From contig JADCRB010000036.1 in assembly GCA_021464245.1 (NCBI GenBank), positions 887,717 to 951,716 of the forward strand: DNA of 64,000 nt, written 5' to 3'. This DNA is from Carallia brachiata. Lineage: Eukaryota > Streptophyta > Magnoliopsida > Malpighiales > Rhizophoraceae. A program made the translations under genes and the position numbers. Below, piece after piece: positions 48,801-61,203 of the stretch; within the stretch, counting starts at the first letter, position 1, and each line of letters starts with the position of its first letter. The notes beneath the pieces were generated by a model that was not told the origin of the DNA, did not search any database, and worked only from the letters and a program-made list of their open reading frames with translations.

Positions 48801-50199
48801 CCCCAAGTTTCCCCCCTATTCACATTTAGGTCAATTGTAAATATTTTTGGTTGAGCTATTTTGTTTAGATCCTAGTTGTTTAAACTTTAGAAGAAAAATA
48901 TAACAGAATCATGCTTCATATAGGGATTTCTTGAAATGAAATTTAATGTATATAAACTATTGTTAAAATTGGTTACCATCGTTAAGTAGCTTAAAAATTG
49001 TTATGTCAGACACTTAAATCTTATTAGAATTTTAAGTTGGACAACTTTATTTCTTGCAGGAAATAGTAATTCTCTCGTTAACCCTCCCAAAAGGATTTAT
49101 ATACTTGCATTTCTCTTTGTTTTGTCCCCTAGACTCTCTATAATTCCTCAAATCATCTCTCTACTTCCAATATGCTGTTGTCAATGCCACCCTATAAATG
49201 AGAAGCTTTTATTAATTTGTAAAATTAGTATAAATTAATCATTCATTTTCTGGAAGGGATAAAAAAAAATCCATTGCAGCAAACTAATTTTTCTGTCAAT
49301 AAAAACATACTTCTTAACTATATTCGAATGATAATCAAACCTACACTCTTTCATTAAAAAGGCAATCATAATATATTTTGCCTCCATTAACTGCAGGAGT
49401 AATTTTTATATCAACCTATGGATTACTATTTTCTTATTAATTTCAAGAGTGACATAAAACAAATTTTTTTTTCTTGTTCTTATTTTCTTACTTTTATTTT
49501 TCTATGTTTAAAAATAAGAAGTGATAATTGTATTTTGTAGAAAAATTATTCTCTAGCATAGCCTAAGATGTAGTATTAAAACTTTCATTATCCAAAGTGA
49601 TAGTCTGAATATTGATTCAGCATATTTCTACACAATTAATTTATATTTAAATCCCTATTCTATTATTTTCTAATGGCCAAAAAAACTCACGTGTCCTCCA
49701 AAAAGGGGTTTGAATGATTTGGTTGAAATGTGAATATTTAATTCACAATTCGATGATAATTAGGTAAATTGTGACAAAACTTCATTTAAATGTATTAATG
49801 TTTGAATGGTAGATATTTTTTTATAAAAAGAAAAATTAGATGAAGGTATAAACAGTAACCACAACTTTTGGCCATAGATGCATACACCACTATGCCGCTT
49901 TTTGTCGATAGAAAAAACAAAAATAATTGTAACTTTCACTTCCGAAAATATCTGGGGGATGCCATGTCTTTTTGTGTCCGGGAAAGGTAGAGATACACGA
50001 ATTTTGTATTAAAAGTATATATATTTAATAAAATAATAATATTTTTATATTATTTTAGTAAAAAAAATTTCAAATAATTTTTTTATAAAAAAATCTCCTA
50101 TAAGATATACATTTTATATTTTAATAATATTCATATCAATTTTTAATTTTAATTTAAAAAAATAAAAAAAAAGTTAATTTTTTTATTAATTTCAATACA

Positions 50200-51230
50200 G
50201 GTATTGAGCTTTTGCTCGGTACTGTATTTGAGCCCTTTTGTATCTCTCGCCATCGACTGGTCTTACACTCGCGCCAGCCCCAAAAGGGCTTGACCAGAAC
50301 ACTCTCAACCCGTCGATTGAATCGTGAAGACACGCGGCATAGCTGCAAGTGGTTTTCTATTTTTACAGAGGTTAATATGGGATGATGTCACAGTGGGATT
50401 TTTGTCGCACTGAGTTACAACAGATAAAAGGCTGCGTACAAACTTATGTCACCATCCATTCCCCGTGCCCGCACGCACTTAGGTCACCAATCACCCCAGC
50501 TGCGGATCACCGCACAGCCTTCGGATTACGGTTTCTACACCGTTCGATCCCCTTAGGTTCTTTTATTGCTGTTAATCTAACGGTGAGCATCAATCACAGT
50601 GGAGGACAAACTCGTGCACTGCCTGAAAAAGACCCAAAAAAGCTGACAGTAGGCGTATAAAATTTTGAAAGCCGCTACACAGACACGTATAAGTAGATAT
50701 AAAAAAAATATATAATTAATTTAATAATATTTAATAATTTATTTTTTTATTTTTTAAAATTTAATAAATTTTTTATCGATACACATCTACTTATCTTTTT
50801 TTTTTAATTTTTTCATCTTGGAAAGGGACTGAACGGTCATTCTATAGAAAAAGACAGGCCAGGCCAACGTGGCAAGACAAATGCGAAGCGGGGACAAAGG
50901 CGTTAAGTGGTATGAACATGCGACACGTGTCCTTATCAGTCTCAAAAGCCGACAACGACAAAGCTTGGAAGATAGATATGATAGATCGTCAACCAAAGCA
51001 GGAGGAGACGTAAAAGTTGCCCGGGAGACCCAGCCTCTCCTCCCATTGGTTGCTTTCTTGACTTGGTGACACGTGGGGCCCAACAGTCTGTGGAAGCTTT
51101 TGATTAGGTGGGGGGCCCCGTGGGGGACCAAGACAGCGGCTAGGCAAGGGGAGGCGAATCTTCGCCATTAACGACGAAAAAAAGTCGAGCTTCGTTAGCA
51201 ACCTGTAGCTATTTACTGTTCTATTATCTA
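50200..51230. promoter_or_regulatory. GC-richer segment with G-box/ABRE motifs but no visible gene
   Basis: The composition rises above the AT-rich flanks. GACACGTGTCC lies at 50922-50932 and GACACGTGGGG at 51069-51078, both strong ACGT-core (ABRE/G-box) forms. A short AT-rich insert at about 50685-50795 with ATAAGTAGAT inverted ends looks like a small MITE. The frames in the region match nothing I know. It may be an orphan promoter or decayed gene. Confidence 0.3.
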
Positions 51231-53389
51231 TATAAATTTATTTTATGAAGAGTAAAATTTGGTAATTATATTTAAATAATAATATGCAGTAATAATTTTA
51301 TTTAATGAAGTTTAAAATTTTATTTATTTTGTTCATAAATTGAATTATAAACCAACTCATGTTATTCTATTTATATTTTGAAATTACTCGTAAAATTACT
51401 CGTTAGAGATTTTTAAATTAATTTTCTTTTTTATATATAATTCGTCCACTAACTTATGCTGCATAATAAATAAATAAAAATTTACTACAATAGAACATAA
51501 TAAAAAAATTTTATATATTATAAAATTATTAATAAATTATAGTAAAAAAAATTAAGTAAAAAATAACAAAAGACCATGTTGTTTTTGAAAAAGAAGCAAA
51601 GTGATCGTACAGAAAATTGACACGCATACGGTGAGAGTTGGGGAGCTGGGTCCACAATGTTTACGGCAACAGTCCAATCCCATTTTTTTTTTTTTTAAAA
51701 AAAGGAATACGTTTTTGAAGGAGGGTCAGGCACGTGAGCTGGACGAAGCGTGACTCGATGGAGTGCCTAACTCGGATTTATGCACTCGGCAAGTATTTTG
51801 GGTGTGAATGAATTTCTGACTGTTGGATTCAATATAGTTAAAACTTTACATAATAAGATCTGACGGTGTTTAGGCAATTTGGACTCTTTCCCTTGTTAGT
51901 GCGACGGTGACGTGGCAGTTCTTGTCTTCTTGACAACATACGCGCGCGGTGGGGAAATTAGGTTTGAGAACTTTTGAGCACGAAAATTTCACTGTCAAAA
52001 ACGAATTATGTGGAAAATCTTTACAAGGAGGCAAACATGGCCGAGGGTGTAGTACAATTTTGGGGCTTTAGCCATTGTGGCATGTTAATTGACCTTAATT
52101 TCTAATGAACATAAGGATTTGTAACATGATTTTCAGAGATTTGCCGGCGTTTAGAGTTGAGTGGACCATAGGCAATTGCAACTTGATTTTCAAAATTTAT
52201 TTGTTTGTGATCCCTTGATCTCTTTTCATATGGTTATCCTTCTACCCATCATTTAGTTGCTTGGTTGGTGGAGATTAAATCATTATGCCAAATACAATGA
52301 AGGTTAGGGTTTAATCATGTTCTCCGAAAGATAATTTCGTAGCCAAAATTTGGTCTTTAATATCCGACGATGGGATTAATTTTGAGGTACCACTTCCTAC
52401 TAGTACCATAGGCCTTATGCTCGAAACAAATAGAGAGACGATAGCTATTGTTAGGAGTAGTTTTTTGTTTTTTTTTTGATGTACCGCAAAATGAATTTTC
52501 GGCCTATCACGTATGTATAACATACTTGTGCCGTGGGGATTAATTATCATGTGATTAAGAAAGCAATTAATAAAAGCCAACACTGTTAATGAACATGAAT
52601 TGGAGGTCACCGGTGCACGACACATTTTGTGCACATCATTAATTAGCATTAATTAGATGGCTATTACGGTTTCTACTGGTATGGGTCGGCTCCAGTAGAA
52701 AAAGGAGGGAAAAAAATAACCCTTCAAGTGAGGTTTCAGTTAGTTTTTCAGACCCGTATCCTCAATTCTTTTCCACTTTGTTCCTCCTAATTATTTGCAC
52801 TAATTAATTGTAAAATGAATAAAAACTATTGACCAAGGTTGTTCGGAGAGTCGGGTGTTGATATGGGTGGAAATTGAGGTTTATAATACTAGAGAGAATG
52901 AGAGGGCATCACAATACTCGAAAATCTTCGTTCATAAATTGGAGGTCCTTGATAGGGCAGCCATGAGGAGGAATATTAAATTATTTAACAAGAGCAGGAA
53001 TATCAATTGTATTATGTATCTTACAATCTAATCAATCATCTCGCTGATAGAATAAAAAAAAAGAAGGGTCCAGCTACAGTACAACGGAAAATGAATAGGA
53101 GAGAAAGGTTGGCTCTTTTTCTTTTCTTTTGTTTTTTCTAGGTTGAAAAATTTTAGTGTGTTTACAAAGGTAAGTAAAAAAATGCATATAAATTTCTTTG
53201 ACAACTGTACACATAAGGAAAAACTTTTTAATTACTGTATATACTTTTTTATCATTCATTTTACACATTTAACTTAGTTATACATCTATCATAAGTTTTT
53301 CAAAAAAATAGAGAAAAAGAAAAATAAAAAGACATCGAATTCTGTGGAATCCACGTGCCACCCCACCTTGTCTCCTTCTCTTGATCTAT
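51231..53389. other. AT-rich intergenic left of the LTR element, no gene seen
   Basis: No supported coding sequence. Isolated CACGTG motifs occur at 51731 and 53352. Confidence 0.5.
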
Positions 53390-53394
53390 AACTT

Positions 53395-54207
53395 TGTAAA
53401 CAAAGAAAAAAAAAATGAATTCAATGAATTCGTTGAATTCAATGGTCGGCGTTGCCAATTTTGAATTGGCAACGCTGGCCAAAGAAATTTTTTTTTTAAA
53501 AGAAAAGATTCATTTTCCATGTGATGTTCACATGGGAAAAGAACCCTATAAATAGACCTCTGCCCCTCAGTTCAAAAGACATTCAGCAAATCTGTAAATA
53601 GAAAAATCTGGAGAATTTGAGAGAAAAAGAAAATTTTAAAAATCTCTCATGAAAATTTCTCCTTTTCTTACGTGCTTTTACTCTGCAGTATACTCTCCTA
53701 ACTCCTTTTTGAGAGATATTTCAGGGGTAAGTCTCAAAAAATTTGCTGTTTCCATTTCTAAAATTATTTTTAAATTTATATTCTCCGATCGCTGTAGATC
53801 TGAATTTATGAGAATATAGATCTGAAAATATCAAATTACTTCAAATCCGGCTGGGATTAACCATACGGCCCTCAGCAAAATCCAGGCAGCTCATCCGAGA
53901 ACAAGTCCCTTCGACCCTCGGTGAAATTAAGTCAGATCGGCTCAGATCAGGTCTCTGCGGTTCTAACCGTAGTCAAAACGTCCAAATCAGATCCGTTTCA
54001 GTCTACCAGTTCAAGAAAAAGCGTGGAAATTATTTCTGTCAAGATCAAGCTCGTGCAGCCCTTGACGGAGTCAAAAAAGGAACACTAATCGGAGGATCTA
54101 CGGAGATCGACCCCACGTAAATTTTCTTTTCTTTTACAATTTTTATTTGTAATTTATTTTTGTATTTTCGAGTTTAATTGTTTTAGGCTCGAAATTTACG
54201 CTTTACA
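53395..54207 (+). repeat. 5' LTR (813 bp)
   Basis: Matches the 3' LTR throughout, with a palindrome-rich head (CCATGTGATGTTCACATGG) and CCTATAAATAG at about 53544, a TATA box. It carries a 79-bp segment (53401-53479) absent from the 3' LTR. In 53850-54080 it lacks single bases in several 2-7-base homopolymers that the 3' LTR keeps. Confidence 0.97.
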
Positions 54208-54232
54208 AATTTTTGGCACGCTCGGTGGGACA
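54208..54232 (+). promoter_or_regulatory. Primer-binding-site region
   Basis: Directly after the LTR's terminal CA comes AATTTTTGGCACGCTCGGTG, where the minus-strand primer tRNA should pair. TTGGCRCGCYCGGTGGGAC-like sites occur in other plant Tat elements. I did not assign the tRNA. Confidence 0.6.
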
Positions 54233-54258
54233 TCTTCACCTCCCATCTCTTGTTCCTT

Positions 54259-54405
54259 AAAAAAAAAAAAGGTAAAAGGGGAGCCGAGAGAAAAAAAAAA
54301 GTAAAAAAAAAAAAGTAAAAAAGTAAAAAAAAAAAAAAGTAAAAAGTAAAAAGTAAAAAGTAAAAGTAAAAAAAAAAGTAAAAAGTAAAAAAAAAAAAAA
54401 AATTT
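54259..54405 (+). repeat. A-rich (AAAAAGT)n leader tract
   Basis: Runs of A separated by GT at 5-12-base spacing fill most of the leader before gag, ending TTTTACAG just before GTGTTCAGC. Confidence 0.9.
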
Positions 54406-54426
54406 TACAGGTGTTCAGCACATCAA

Positions 54427-55721
54427 ATGGCACCGAAAAGGAGTACAACTGCTGCCACAAAAAAGAAGGCAACGGCTCCATTGCCTGCATCAACTACCCT
54501 ACCTGGGTACGCAGGTCCAGAAACCCGGGGACGGACACAATTTCTTGCCGTCCAAACCCGACAAAATGTCGAAATGGAGAGTCCACAGCTCGCACAACAG
54601 GATCTCTCCCCTGACTCTCTTGCCGCATGGAGGAGTCGATCACCCACCCCGATCGAAGTCGGGGGCAACACGACGAAGCCTGCTCAACAAAATCCGACTC
54701 ACACAGAAGAATCAGAAGAGTTTTCTCCCCCAGTCTTTCCCGGAGCCTCATCTGTTGCCGTCATGATGACCAACACAACCAGCAGAGAAAGGATTTCAGA
54801 ATTGGAGAACAAAATTTTGCAGCTGATCAGAGTCGTGGAGGAAAAAGATCAACAGATCGCCGCTCTCAAAGGAAAGCCCCGATCCAAGTTGATCCCGAAA
54901 TCCGCGAGGAGCAACCATATCCACCCGGTTTCACTCCAGAAGCCACACCAGCCGACGTCTTCCTGCAGAAAAGCGACCAGGTAGTTCTACACAGCTGCCA
55001 CCCTCAAATTCTGTAGCTTCGCTATCTGTTCAACAATTGCAGGAAATGATAGCCAATACGATCCGACTGCAACAAGCTACATCCTTCCAAGGATCACAGA
55101 TGTACGTCAAACCGTACACCAGACGGATCGAAAGTCTCAACATGCCCTTGGGCTACCAGCCGCCCAAATTTCAACAATTCGACGGACGAGGCGATCCCAA
55201 ACAGCACATCGCCCACTTCGTTGAAACCTGCAACAACGCAGGGACTTATGGAGATCTCTTGGTGAAGCAGTTTGTTCGTTCACTCAGGGAGACCGCTTTC
55301 ACCTGGTTCATAAATCTTGAACCAGAATCGATCGACAGTTGGGAACAGCTACAACGAGAGTTCCTCAACAGATTTTTCAGCACTCGAAGGACGGTAAGTA
55401 TGATGGAGCTTACCAGCACCAAACAAAGGAAAGGAGAGCCCGTTGTCGAATACATCAACAGATGGCGTGCCCTCAGCTTGGACTGCAAAGATCGCCTGAC
55501 GGAGACTTCTGCCGTGGAGATGTGCATCCAGGGAATGCATTGGGAGCTGTTATACATCCTGCAGGGTGTCAAACCCCGAACTTCGAAGAACTGGCGACCC
55601 GCGCACATGATATGGAGATAAGCATCCAGACTTCCGGAGGCACGGTTCCCATCCAGTTGGACCAGCAAGGGGGCAGAAGGGAGATTAAGAAACCCAACAG
55701 CTCCGGAAAAGGAAAGAAGTG
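54427..55721 (+). pseudogene. Retrotransposon gag, frameshifted
   Basis: Starts MAPKRSTTAATKKK. A coiled-coil-like segment (ISELENKILQLIRVVEEKD) follows, then the capsid-type Gag domain at about 55140-55620 with PKFQQFDGRGDPKQHIAHF, FINLEPESIDSWEQL and TKQRKGEPVVEYINRW. The frame changes at least twice between 54860 and 55040, and again at about 55583, where one T is missing beside a TT. The coat protein function is structural (particle formation). It cannot be read as one protein in this copy. Confidence 0.9.
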
Positions 55722-57503
55722 ATGACTGTTGAAGCCGCACCAGTAAAAGTGGGCGCCAAAGCTAAGGTAAATCCTCCGACCCAAATAACTCAGCCAAAAC
55801 AACAGGAAAGGCGGAAGGTGACATTGCGAGAGTTGGAGCAGAAGCAGTATCCATTCCCCGACTCAGACGTCCCCGACATTCTTGAACAACTCTTGGAGGC
55901 GAAGCTGATCGAACTCCCAGAGTGCAAGCGGCCGAATGAAAAGGATCGAGTCAGCGATCCGAGATTCTGCAAATATCACCGGATAGTAAGTCATCCAACC
56001 GAGAATGTTTCGTCCTGAAGGAGCTAATCATGAAGCTCAAGCCAGAATAAAATCATTCTGGACCAGGAAGGCATAACCTCGCAAACCAGACCACCATCAC
56101 TTCAAAACCATCAGAAGAGTGACACACCGTAAGGAGGAGCCGCTCGACAACAAAAAGTCGACAACGGAGAAGGTATATGAAGCTCTCCAAACCCTTCTCG
56201 CTAACCCTCAGCTGTTTATAGCTTTGCAATCAACAGAAGTGTGGCAAAATCAAGTCAGCAATACTCTCCAGACCTCAGCTGAATCACAGCCATCAAATGA
56301 TTAACTCAGCGGAGCAACAGACGGACCAAAATCACGTCGGATGTTACTCTGCTATCTCATTCATTTTCAGATGAGATCTCCTGCTGGGGTCCAAACCCCA
56401 CAATCGGCCGCTGTATGTATCAGGCTATGTGAAAGAACAGAAGGTCCGACGTATTCTGATCGACGATGGCTCAGCAGTCAATATTATCCCAAAATCCACC
56501 ATAAAGGAGCTCGGCATCGGCATTGATGAATTATCAGACAGCCGCTTGATGATTCATGGCTTTAATCAAGGAGGACAGAAAGCAATTGGGATGATTCGCT
56601 TGGAGCTAACTATCGGTAATCTCACTTCTAGCACTTTTTCACGTGATTGATGCACGTACCACATATAAGATGTTGCTAGGACGACCGTGGATTCATGGAA
56701 ATGGAGTTGTGCTCTCAAGCCTGCATCAGTGCTTCAAGTACTACAATGGTGGCGTTCAAAAGGTCAATGCTGACTTAAAGCCGTTCGATGATGCTGAATC
56801 ACATTTGGCGGATGCAGTCTTCTACACCGACACAGACAATCCGGAGATCATTCCATCAAAAGCTACTTGGACTGGGGGCATCCACAAAAAGGGAAAAGCT
56901 GTCGAAGAACCTGCCAATGCTCAACCTCAGGCTCCAACAAATGAAAAGCTGCCACAGCCTGCTGAACTTCGTCCGAAGGATGTTGCATCTTCAAGCTCCA
57001 CTCCAGTCCTACGCTATGTGCCGAAGTCACGACGCTCAGAAGGTCAACCCCCTTTCTCTTATTGTATTGATCTTAAACAGGAGCAAGGTCATAGCCAACC
57101 CAAAACAAAGGAGCTGCACAACCTGAAGGAGACTTACACTCTGCCGATACCAAAGATTGAGCCGGTTTTATCTTCAAAACCATTAAAAGGCTTCGTCAAA
57201 CCACACACGGGGGCAGTCGAAGGCGGCTCACTTCCAGAAAGAAGAACACATGAAGGATTTGATCCTAATGCATACAAGCTTTTGGCAAAGGCAGGCTATG
57301 ACTTCTCAAACCCGAGCACAATGGGTACGCTGCCGTCCACACATGGCGCCGCTTCTCAAACATCACAGTCCCGACCTGGCTTAGGCTATCAGGAGAAGTC
57401 ACCTGTGCGGATCACGCTAAAGAGCCGAAGCCGAGCAGCTGATGCACGTGCCATCAACCACCACCAAACAAGACAGGCTTATCCAGTCAAACAAAGAAGG
57501 TGA
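55722..57503 (+). pseudogene. Gag tail, aspartic protease and linker, frameshifted
   Basis: A Cys/His-containing gag tail (FCKYHRIVSH) ends at a one-base loss near 56006. The protease active-site motif ILIDDGSAVNI is at about 56449-56481, followed by a frameshift near 56635. Then comes the conserved YKMLLGRPWIH block and a long hydrophilic linker with EGFDPNAYKLLAKAGYD and RPGLGYQ, typical of Tat-lineage elements. The protease would cleave Gag-Pol during maturation. Confidence 0.85.
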
Positions 57504-58560
57504 AGTCAGAGGTTCTGCATTTCATGTCACAATTAGCGAGGAGGCTGATTCCGACTCATCAGATGGTGAAGTGAAGGAGGCTCCCCCGGAACTTGAAGAT
57601 GGTGGCCAAGCAACTGTTGATGAACTCAAGGAGGTCAATCTTGGCTCTCCGGAAGATCCTCGACCTACATTTGTAAGTGCTTTACTTACTGCAGAAGAAG
57701 AGCAAGAATATGTTCAGGTATTAAGTCAATACAGGGACGTGTTCGCATGGAGTTACAAAGAAATGCCTGGACTTGACCCAAAAATTGCGGTGCATCGTCT
57801 AGCAGTAAAGAAGGGTGTTCGTTCTGTCAAGCAGCCACAACGACGGTTCCGCCCGGAACTCATTCCACAAATCGAGGAGGAGGTGAACAAGCTGATCAAT
57901 GCTGGCTTCATCCGAGAGGTCACCTACCCAACGTGGATTGCCAACATTGTCCCGGTAAGAAAGAAGAATGGACAGTTGAGGGTATGTGTTGATTTTCGAG
58001 ATCTTAACAGGCCTGCCCGAAAGATGACTTTCCGTTGCCCATAACGGAGATCACAGTCGATGCAACAACGGGTCACGAAGCATTGTCCTTCATGGATGGT
58101 TCTTCAGGCTATAACCAAATCAGAATGGCACCAGAAGACGAGGAGTTGACAGCATTCCGCACCCCAAAAGGTATATACTGCTACAAAGTTATGCCGTTTG
58201 GATTGAAAAATGCTGGCGCCACTTATCAACGTGCTATGCAAAAAATTTTTGATGACATGCTGCACAAGATTGTAGAATGTTATGTTGATGACTTAGTTGT
58301 AAAGACTAAGAAGCGCAAAGACCACCTCGAGGATCTCAAGACAGTGTTCGAAAGACTTCGGAGGCATCAGCTCAAAATGAACCCTCTCAAGTGCGCATTC
58401 GGTGTCACATCAGGAAAGTTTCTTGGGTTCGTGGTGCGCCATCGTGGAATCGAAGTTGATCAGTCAAAGGTTGAGGCAATTCAAAAGATGCCTGAACCTA
58501 AAAACCTGCACGAGCTGCGAAGTCTACAAGGAAAGCTGGCCTACATTCGCCGTTTTCTCC
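57504..58560 (+). pseudogene. Reverse transcriptase domain, frameshifted
   Basis: The upstream region has VLSQYRDVFAWSYKEMPGLD. RT motifs are present: RRFRPELIPQIEEEVNKL, IVPVRKKNGQLRVCVDFRD, FMDGSSGYNQI, VMPFGLKNAGATYQRAM, and the catalytic YVDD at 58281-58292. One base is missing in a G run near 58011, splitting the domain into two frames. RT copies the element RNA into cDNA. Confidence 0.93.
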
Positions 58561-59575
58561 AATTTAGCTGGGAGATGTCAACCTTTCCATCGGTTGATGA
58601 AGAAGGATGTCAACTTCGAGTGGGACGAAGCTTGCAGCAAAGCCTTTGAGAGCATAAAGAAGTACCTTTCCAATCCACCGTCCTGGGAGCTCCAATTCAA
58701 GGAAAGTCGTTGATTCTCTACATTGCAGCGCAGGAAAGATCTTTGGGAGCCTTGCTTGCACAGGAAAACGAGCAGGGAAAGGAAGTTGCCCTGTACTACT
58801 TGAGCAGAACACTAAACGGTCCGGAGCTGAGTTATTCGCCCATTGAAAAGACATGTCTAGCACTGTTCTTTGCCATTGACAAGCTGAGGCACTACATGCA
58901 AGCTCACACGGTACGTCTCATTGCCAGAGCTGATCCTGTCAAATATATCTTATCTAGACCAATCTTGTCAGGACGACTTGCCAAGTGGGCAGTAATCCTA
59001 CAAAGCTACGACATTGTCTACGTGCCTCAAAAAGCAGTCAAAGGACAAGCTCTAGCAGACTTCCTTGCAGATCACCCTGTTCCGTCAGATTGGGAGTTCA
59101 CAGATGATCTTCCAGATGAAGAGGTCTTTTACATTGAGACACTGCCACCATGGACGATGTTCTTTGATGGTGCAGCAAGGCGTGATGGTGCTGGTGCCGG
59201 CATAGTGTTTGTCACTCCTCAACGACAAATACTACCATATGCTATCATTCTCGGTGAGTTATGTTCAAATAATGTTGCTGAATACCAGGCTTTGATCATT
59301 GGTCTTCAAATGGCTGTCGATATGAAGATTCCAACTATAGAAGTCCATGGAGATTCCCAGCTCGTCATCAACCAACTTACAGGATTGTATGATGAAGAAA
59401 GAGGACCTTGCGCCTTACCATCAACGTGCTCGACAGCTAATGGATGAATTTGAAAGCATCACCTTGGAGCATGTGCCTCGACGAGAAAACACTCAGGCAG
59501 ACGCGTTGGCTAACCTGGCCACTTTCTTGCAAAGTCAGAAATCCAGGCTACAGTTGTTGCCGTATGCCAGAAATG
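58561..59575 (+). pseudogene. RNase H and second (archaeal-type) RNase H, frameshifted
   Basis: The classical RT-linked RNase H has SLGALLAQENEQGKEVALYY, SYSPIEKTCLAL and GRLAKWAVILQSYDI. The second RNase H begins FFDGAARRDGAGAGIVFV at about 59160 and continues LCSNNVAEYQALIIGL and DSQLVINQL, then NTQADALANLA. A paired RNase H is a hallmark of the Tat branch. Frame breaks lie near 58556 (two bases), 58680 (one), 59391 (two) and 59533 (one). Confidence 0.92.
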
Positions 59576-60885
59576 GATAGTGCCACAGAAGGATGATGAA
59601 GAAACTACACTACAGCAGCTGTATCTTATACGTCTCGCGGAGGACGAGGATTGGCGCCAACCAATCATTGACTACTACAGCACGGGAAGCTGCCCGAAGA
59701 TCGTCGTCATAAGACAGAAATTCAACGACGAGCTCCCCGCTTCATATATCTCAAGGATGCTCTGTATCGAAGGTCTTTTGATGGAGTTTTACTTCGCTGC
59801 CTAGCAATGAAGAGGCAAAACAGCTCTCACTGAAGCACATTCTGGTGTTTGTGGCGGACATCAATCGGGCCTAAGTTGCACTTCCAACTCAGAAGGATGG
59901 GATACTACTGGCCAACCATGGTACGTGATTCAATTGAGTTTGCTAAAACTGTCAAGCTTGTCAATTTCATGCGAATTACATACATCAACCACCGGAGCCA
60001 CTGCATCCAACTGTCTCATCCTGGCCCTTTGAAGCTTGGGGTCTCGACTTAGTGGGGCCCTTGCCAAAGTCATCCCTGGTCACCTGTACATCCTCGCAGC
60101 AACCGACTACTTCTCAAAATGGGCTGAAGCCATTCCACTTAGAGAGGTAAAGAAGGAGCATGTTGCCAATTTCATCCGGACTCAGCTGATCTATCGCTAT
60201 GGAGTCCCTCGATTCATCATCACTGATAATGGTAAGCAGTTCTACAACAGCTTAATCGACAAGCTCTGCGAGAAGTTCAAGTTCAAGCAGTACAAGTCAT
60301 CCATGTACAATGCCCCAGCAAATGGCTTGGCCGAAGCATTCAACAAGACCTTATGCAACCTGTTGCGGAAGGTAGTCTCTAAATCCAAAAGAGATTGGCA
60401 TGACAGAATTCCGGAGGCATTATGGGCGTATCGTACAACTTACCGGACTCCAACACAGGCGACGCCATACTCACTTGTCTACGGTGTCGAAGCAATACTG
60501 CCGTTGGAAACACAGATTCCATCTGCGCATGGCTGTTCTGGAAGGACTCACACAGGAGGAGAATGCTCGCCTACGTCTGGATGAGTTAGAAGCCCTCGAT
60601 GAAAGGAGGCTCGAAGCACAACAGCAACTTGAGTGCTACCAAGCCCGGCTCACCAACACGTTCAACCGCAGGGTCCGCCTCGATCTTTTCAAGTTGGAGA
60701 CCTTGTTCTTAGTGCGACGGCCCATCAACATGAAGCATCGGCCTGGTGACAAGCTTACTTCCAAATGGGACGGGCCATACTTAGTGCAGGAGGCCTACAC
60801 TCACAACGCTTACATGCTGTCAGACCAAGAAGGCGTCCGAATCGGCCCAATCAATAGTAAATTTCTGAAACAGTATTATGTGTAA
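59576..60885 (+). pseudogene. Integrase, frameshifted
   Basis: Contains remnants of the zinc-binding N-terminus, the catalytic core with DDE context (ATDYFSKWAEA, FIITDNGKQF, NGLAEAFNKT) and a C-terminal part ending GPINSKFLKQYYV. Breaks are near 59675, 59810, 59818, 59871, 59948, 60078, 60523 (two bases), 60678 and 60710. I saw no in-frame nonsense substitution when following the local frames. Integrase inserts the cDNA and produces the 5-bp target duplication seen at the ends. Confidence 0.92.
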
Positions 60886-61195
60886 ATATGTTTAAAAAAA
60901 ATCAAAAAAATAAAAAAAAATAGAAAAAATAAAAAAAAAATCAAAAATCAAAAATCGAAAAAAAAAAAAAATTGCTAAGTCCCGATCTGAAAGACCAAGC
61001 GAAAATCCAAACCCAAACACTTGAGCCCAATTCAGAGTCCAACTCAAAAGCCTGAAAACCAAATCCAAAAACCCAAGTTTAGAAGCCCAAACACTCGACC
61101 CAAATCCAAAAATCCAATTCCAAAACTCAAACACTCGACCCAAAATCCAATCCAACTCCTGGCCCGCATGAGTATAAACTTGAACGGCCCAAAAA
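60886..61195 (+). repeat. A-rich tract and degenerate CCAAAYCC repeats between integrase and homeobox frame
   Basis: 60893-60972 is A-rich with TC interruptions, echoing the leader tract. 60985-61160 is built of variants of AATCCAAACCCAAACACTCGA. It has no coding capacity on the plus strand and separates pol from the homeobox frame. Confidence 0.8.
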
Positions 61196-61203
61196 TATAA
61201 AAG
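61196..61203 (+). promoter_or_regulatory. TATA box upstream of the WOX frame
   Basis: TATAAAAG lies 89 bp before the ATG at 61292, leaving room for a start site and a ~60-base leader. It suggests an internal promoter separate from the LTR. Confidence 0.5.

Larger units (their letters stand above)
44571..50199. other. AT-rich intergenic, no gene seen
   Basis: No supported gene. It contains a T-run at about 45133-45153, a 14-base G-run at 45540-45553, a SINE-like copy (45610-45775), an (AG)n microsatellite at 45779-45808, and AT-only stretches at 47700-47870 and 50000-50170. Confidence 0.45.

Noticed and set aside
50787..51131. 114-codon minus-strand frame in the GC-richer segment
   Set aside because: No domain, low-complexity Lys tail at the end, and overlapping frames on the other strand of similar length.
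54257..54493. Minus-strand Phe-rich frame
   Set aside because: Reverse translation of the (AAAAAGT)n leader tract of the LTR element.
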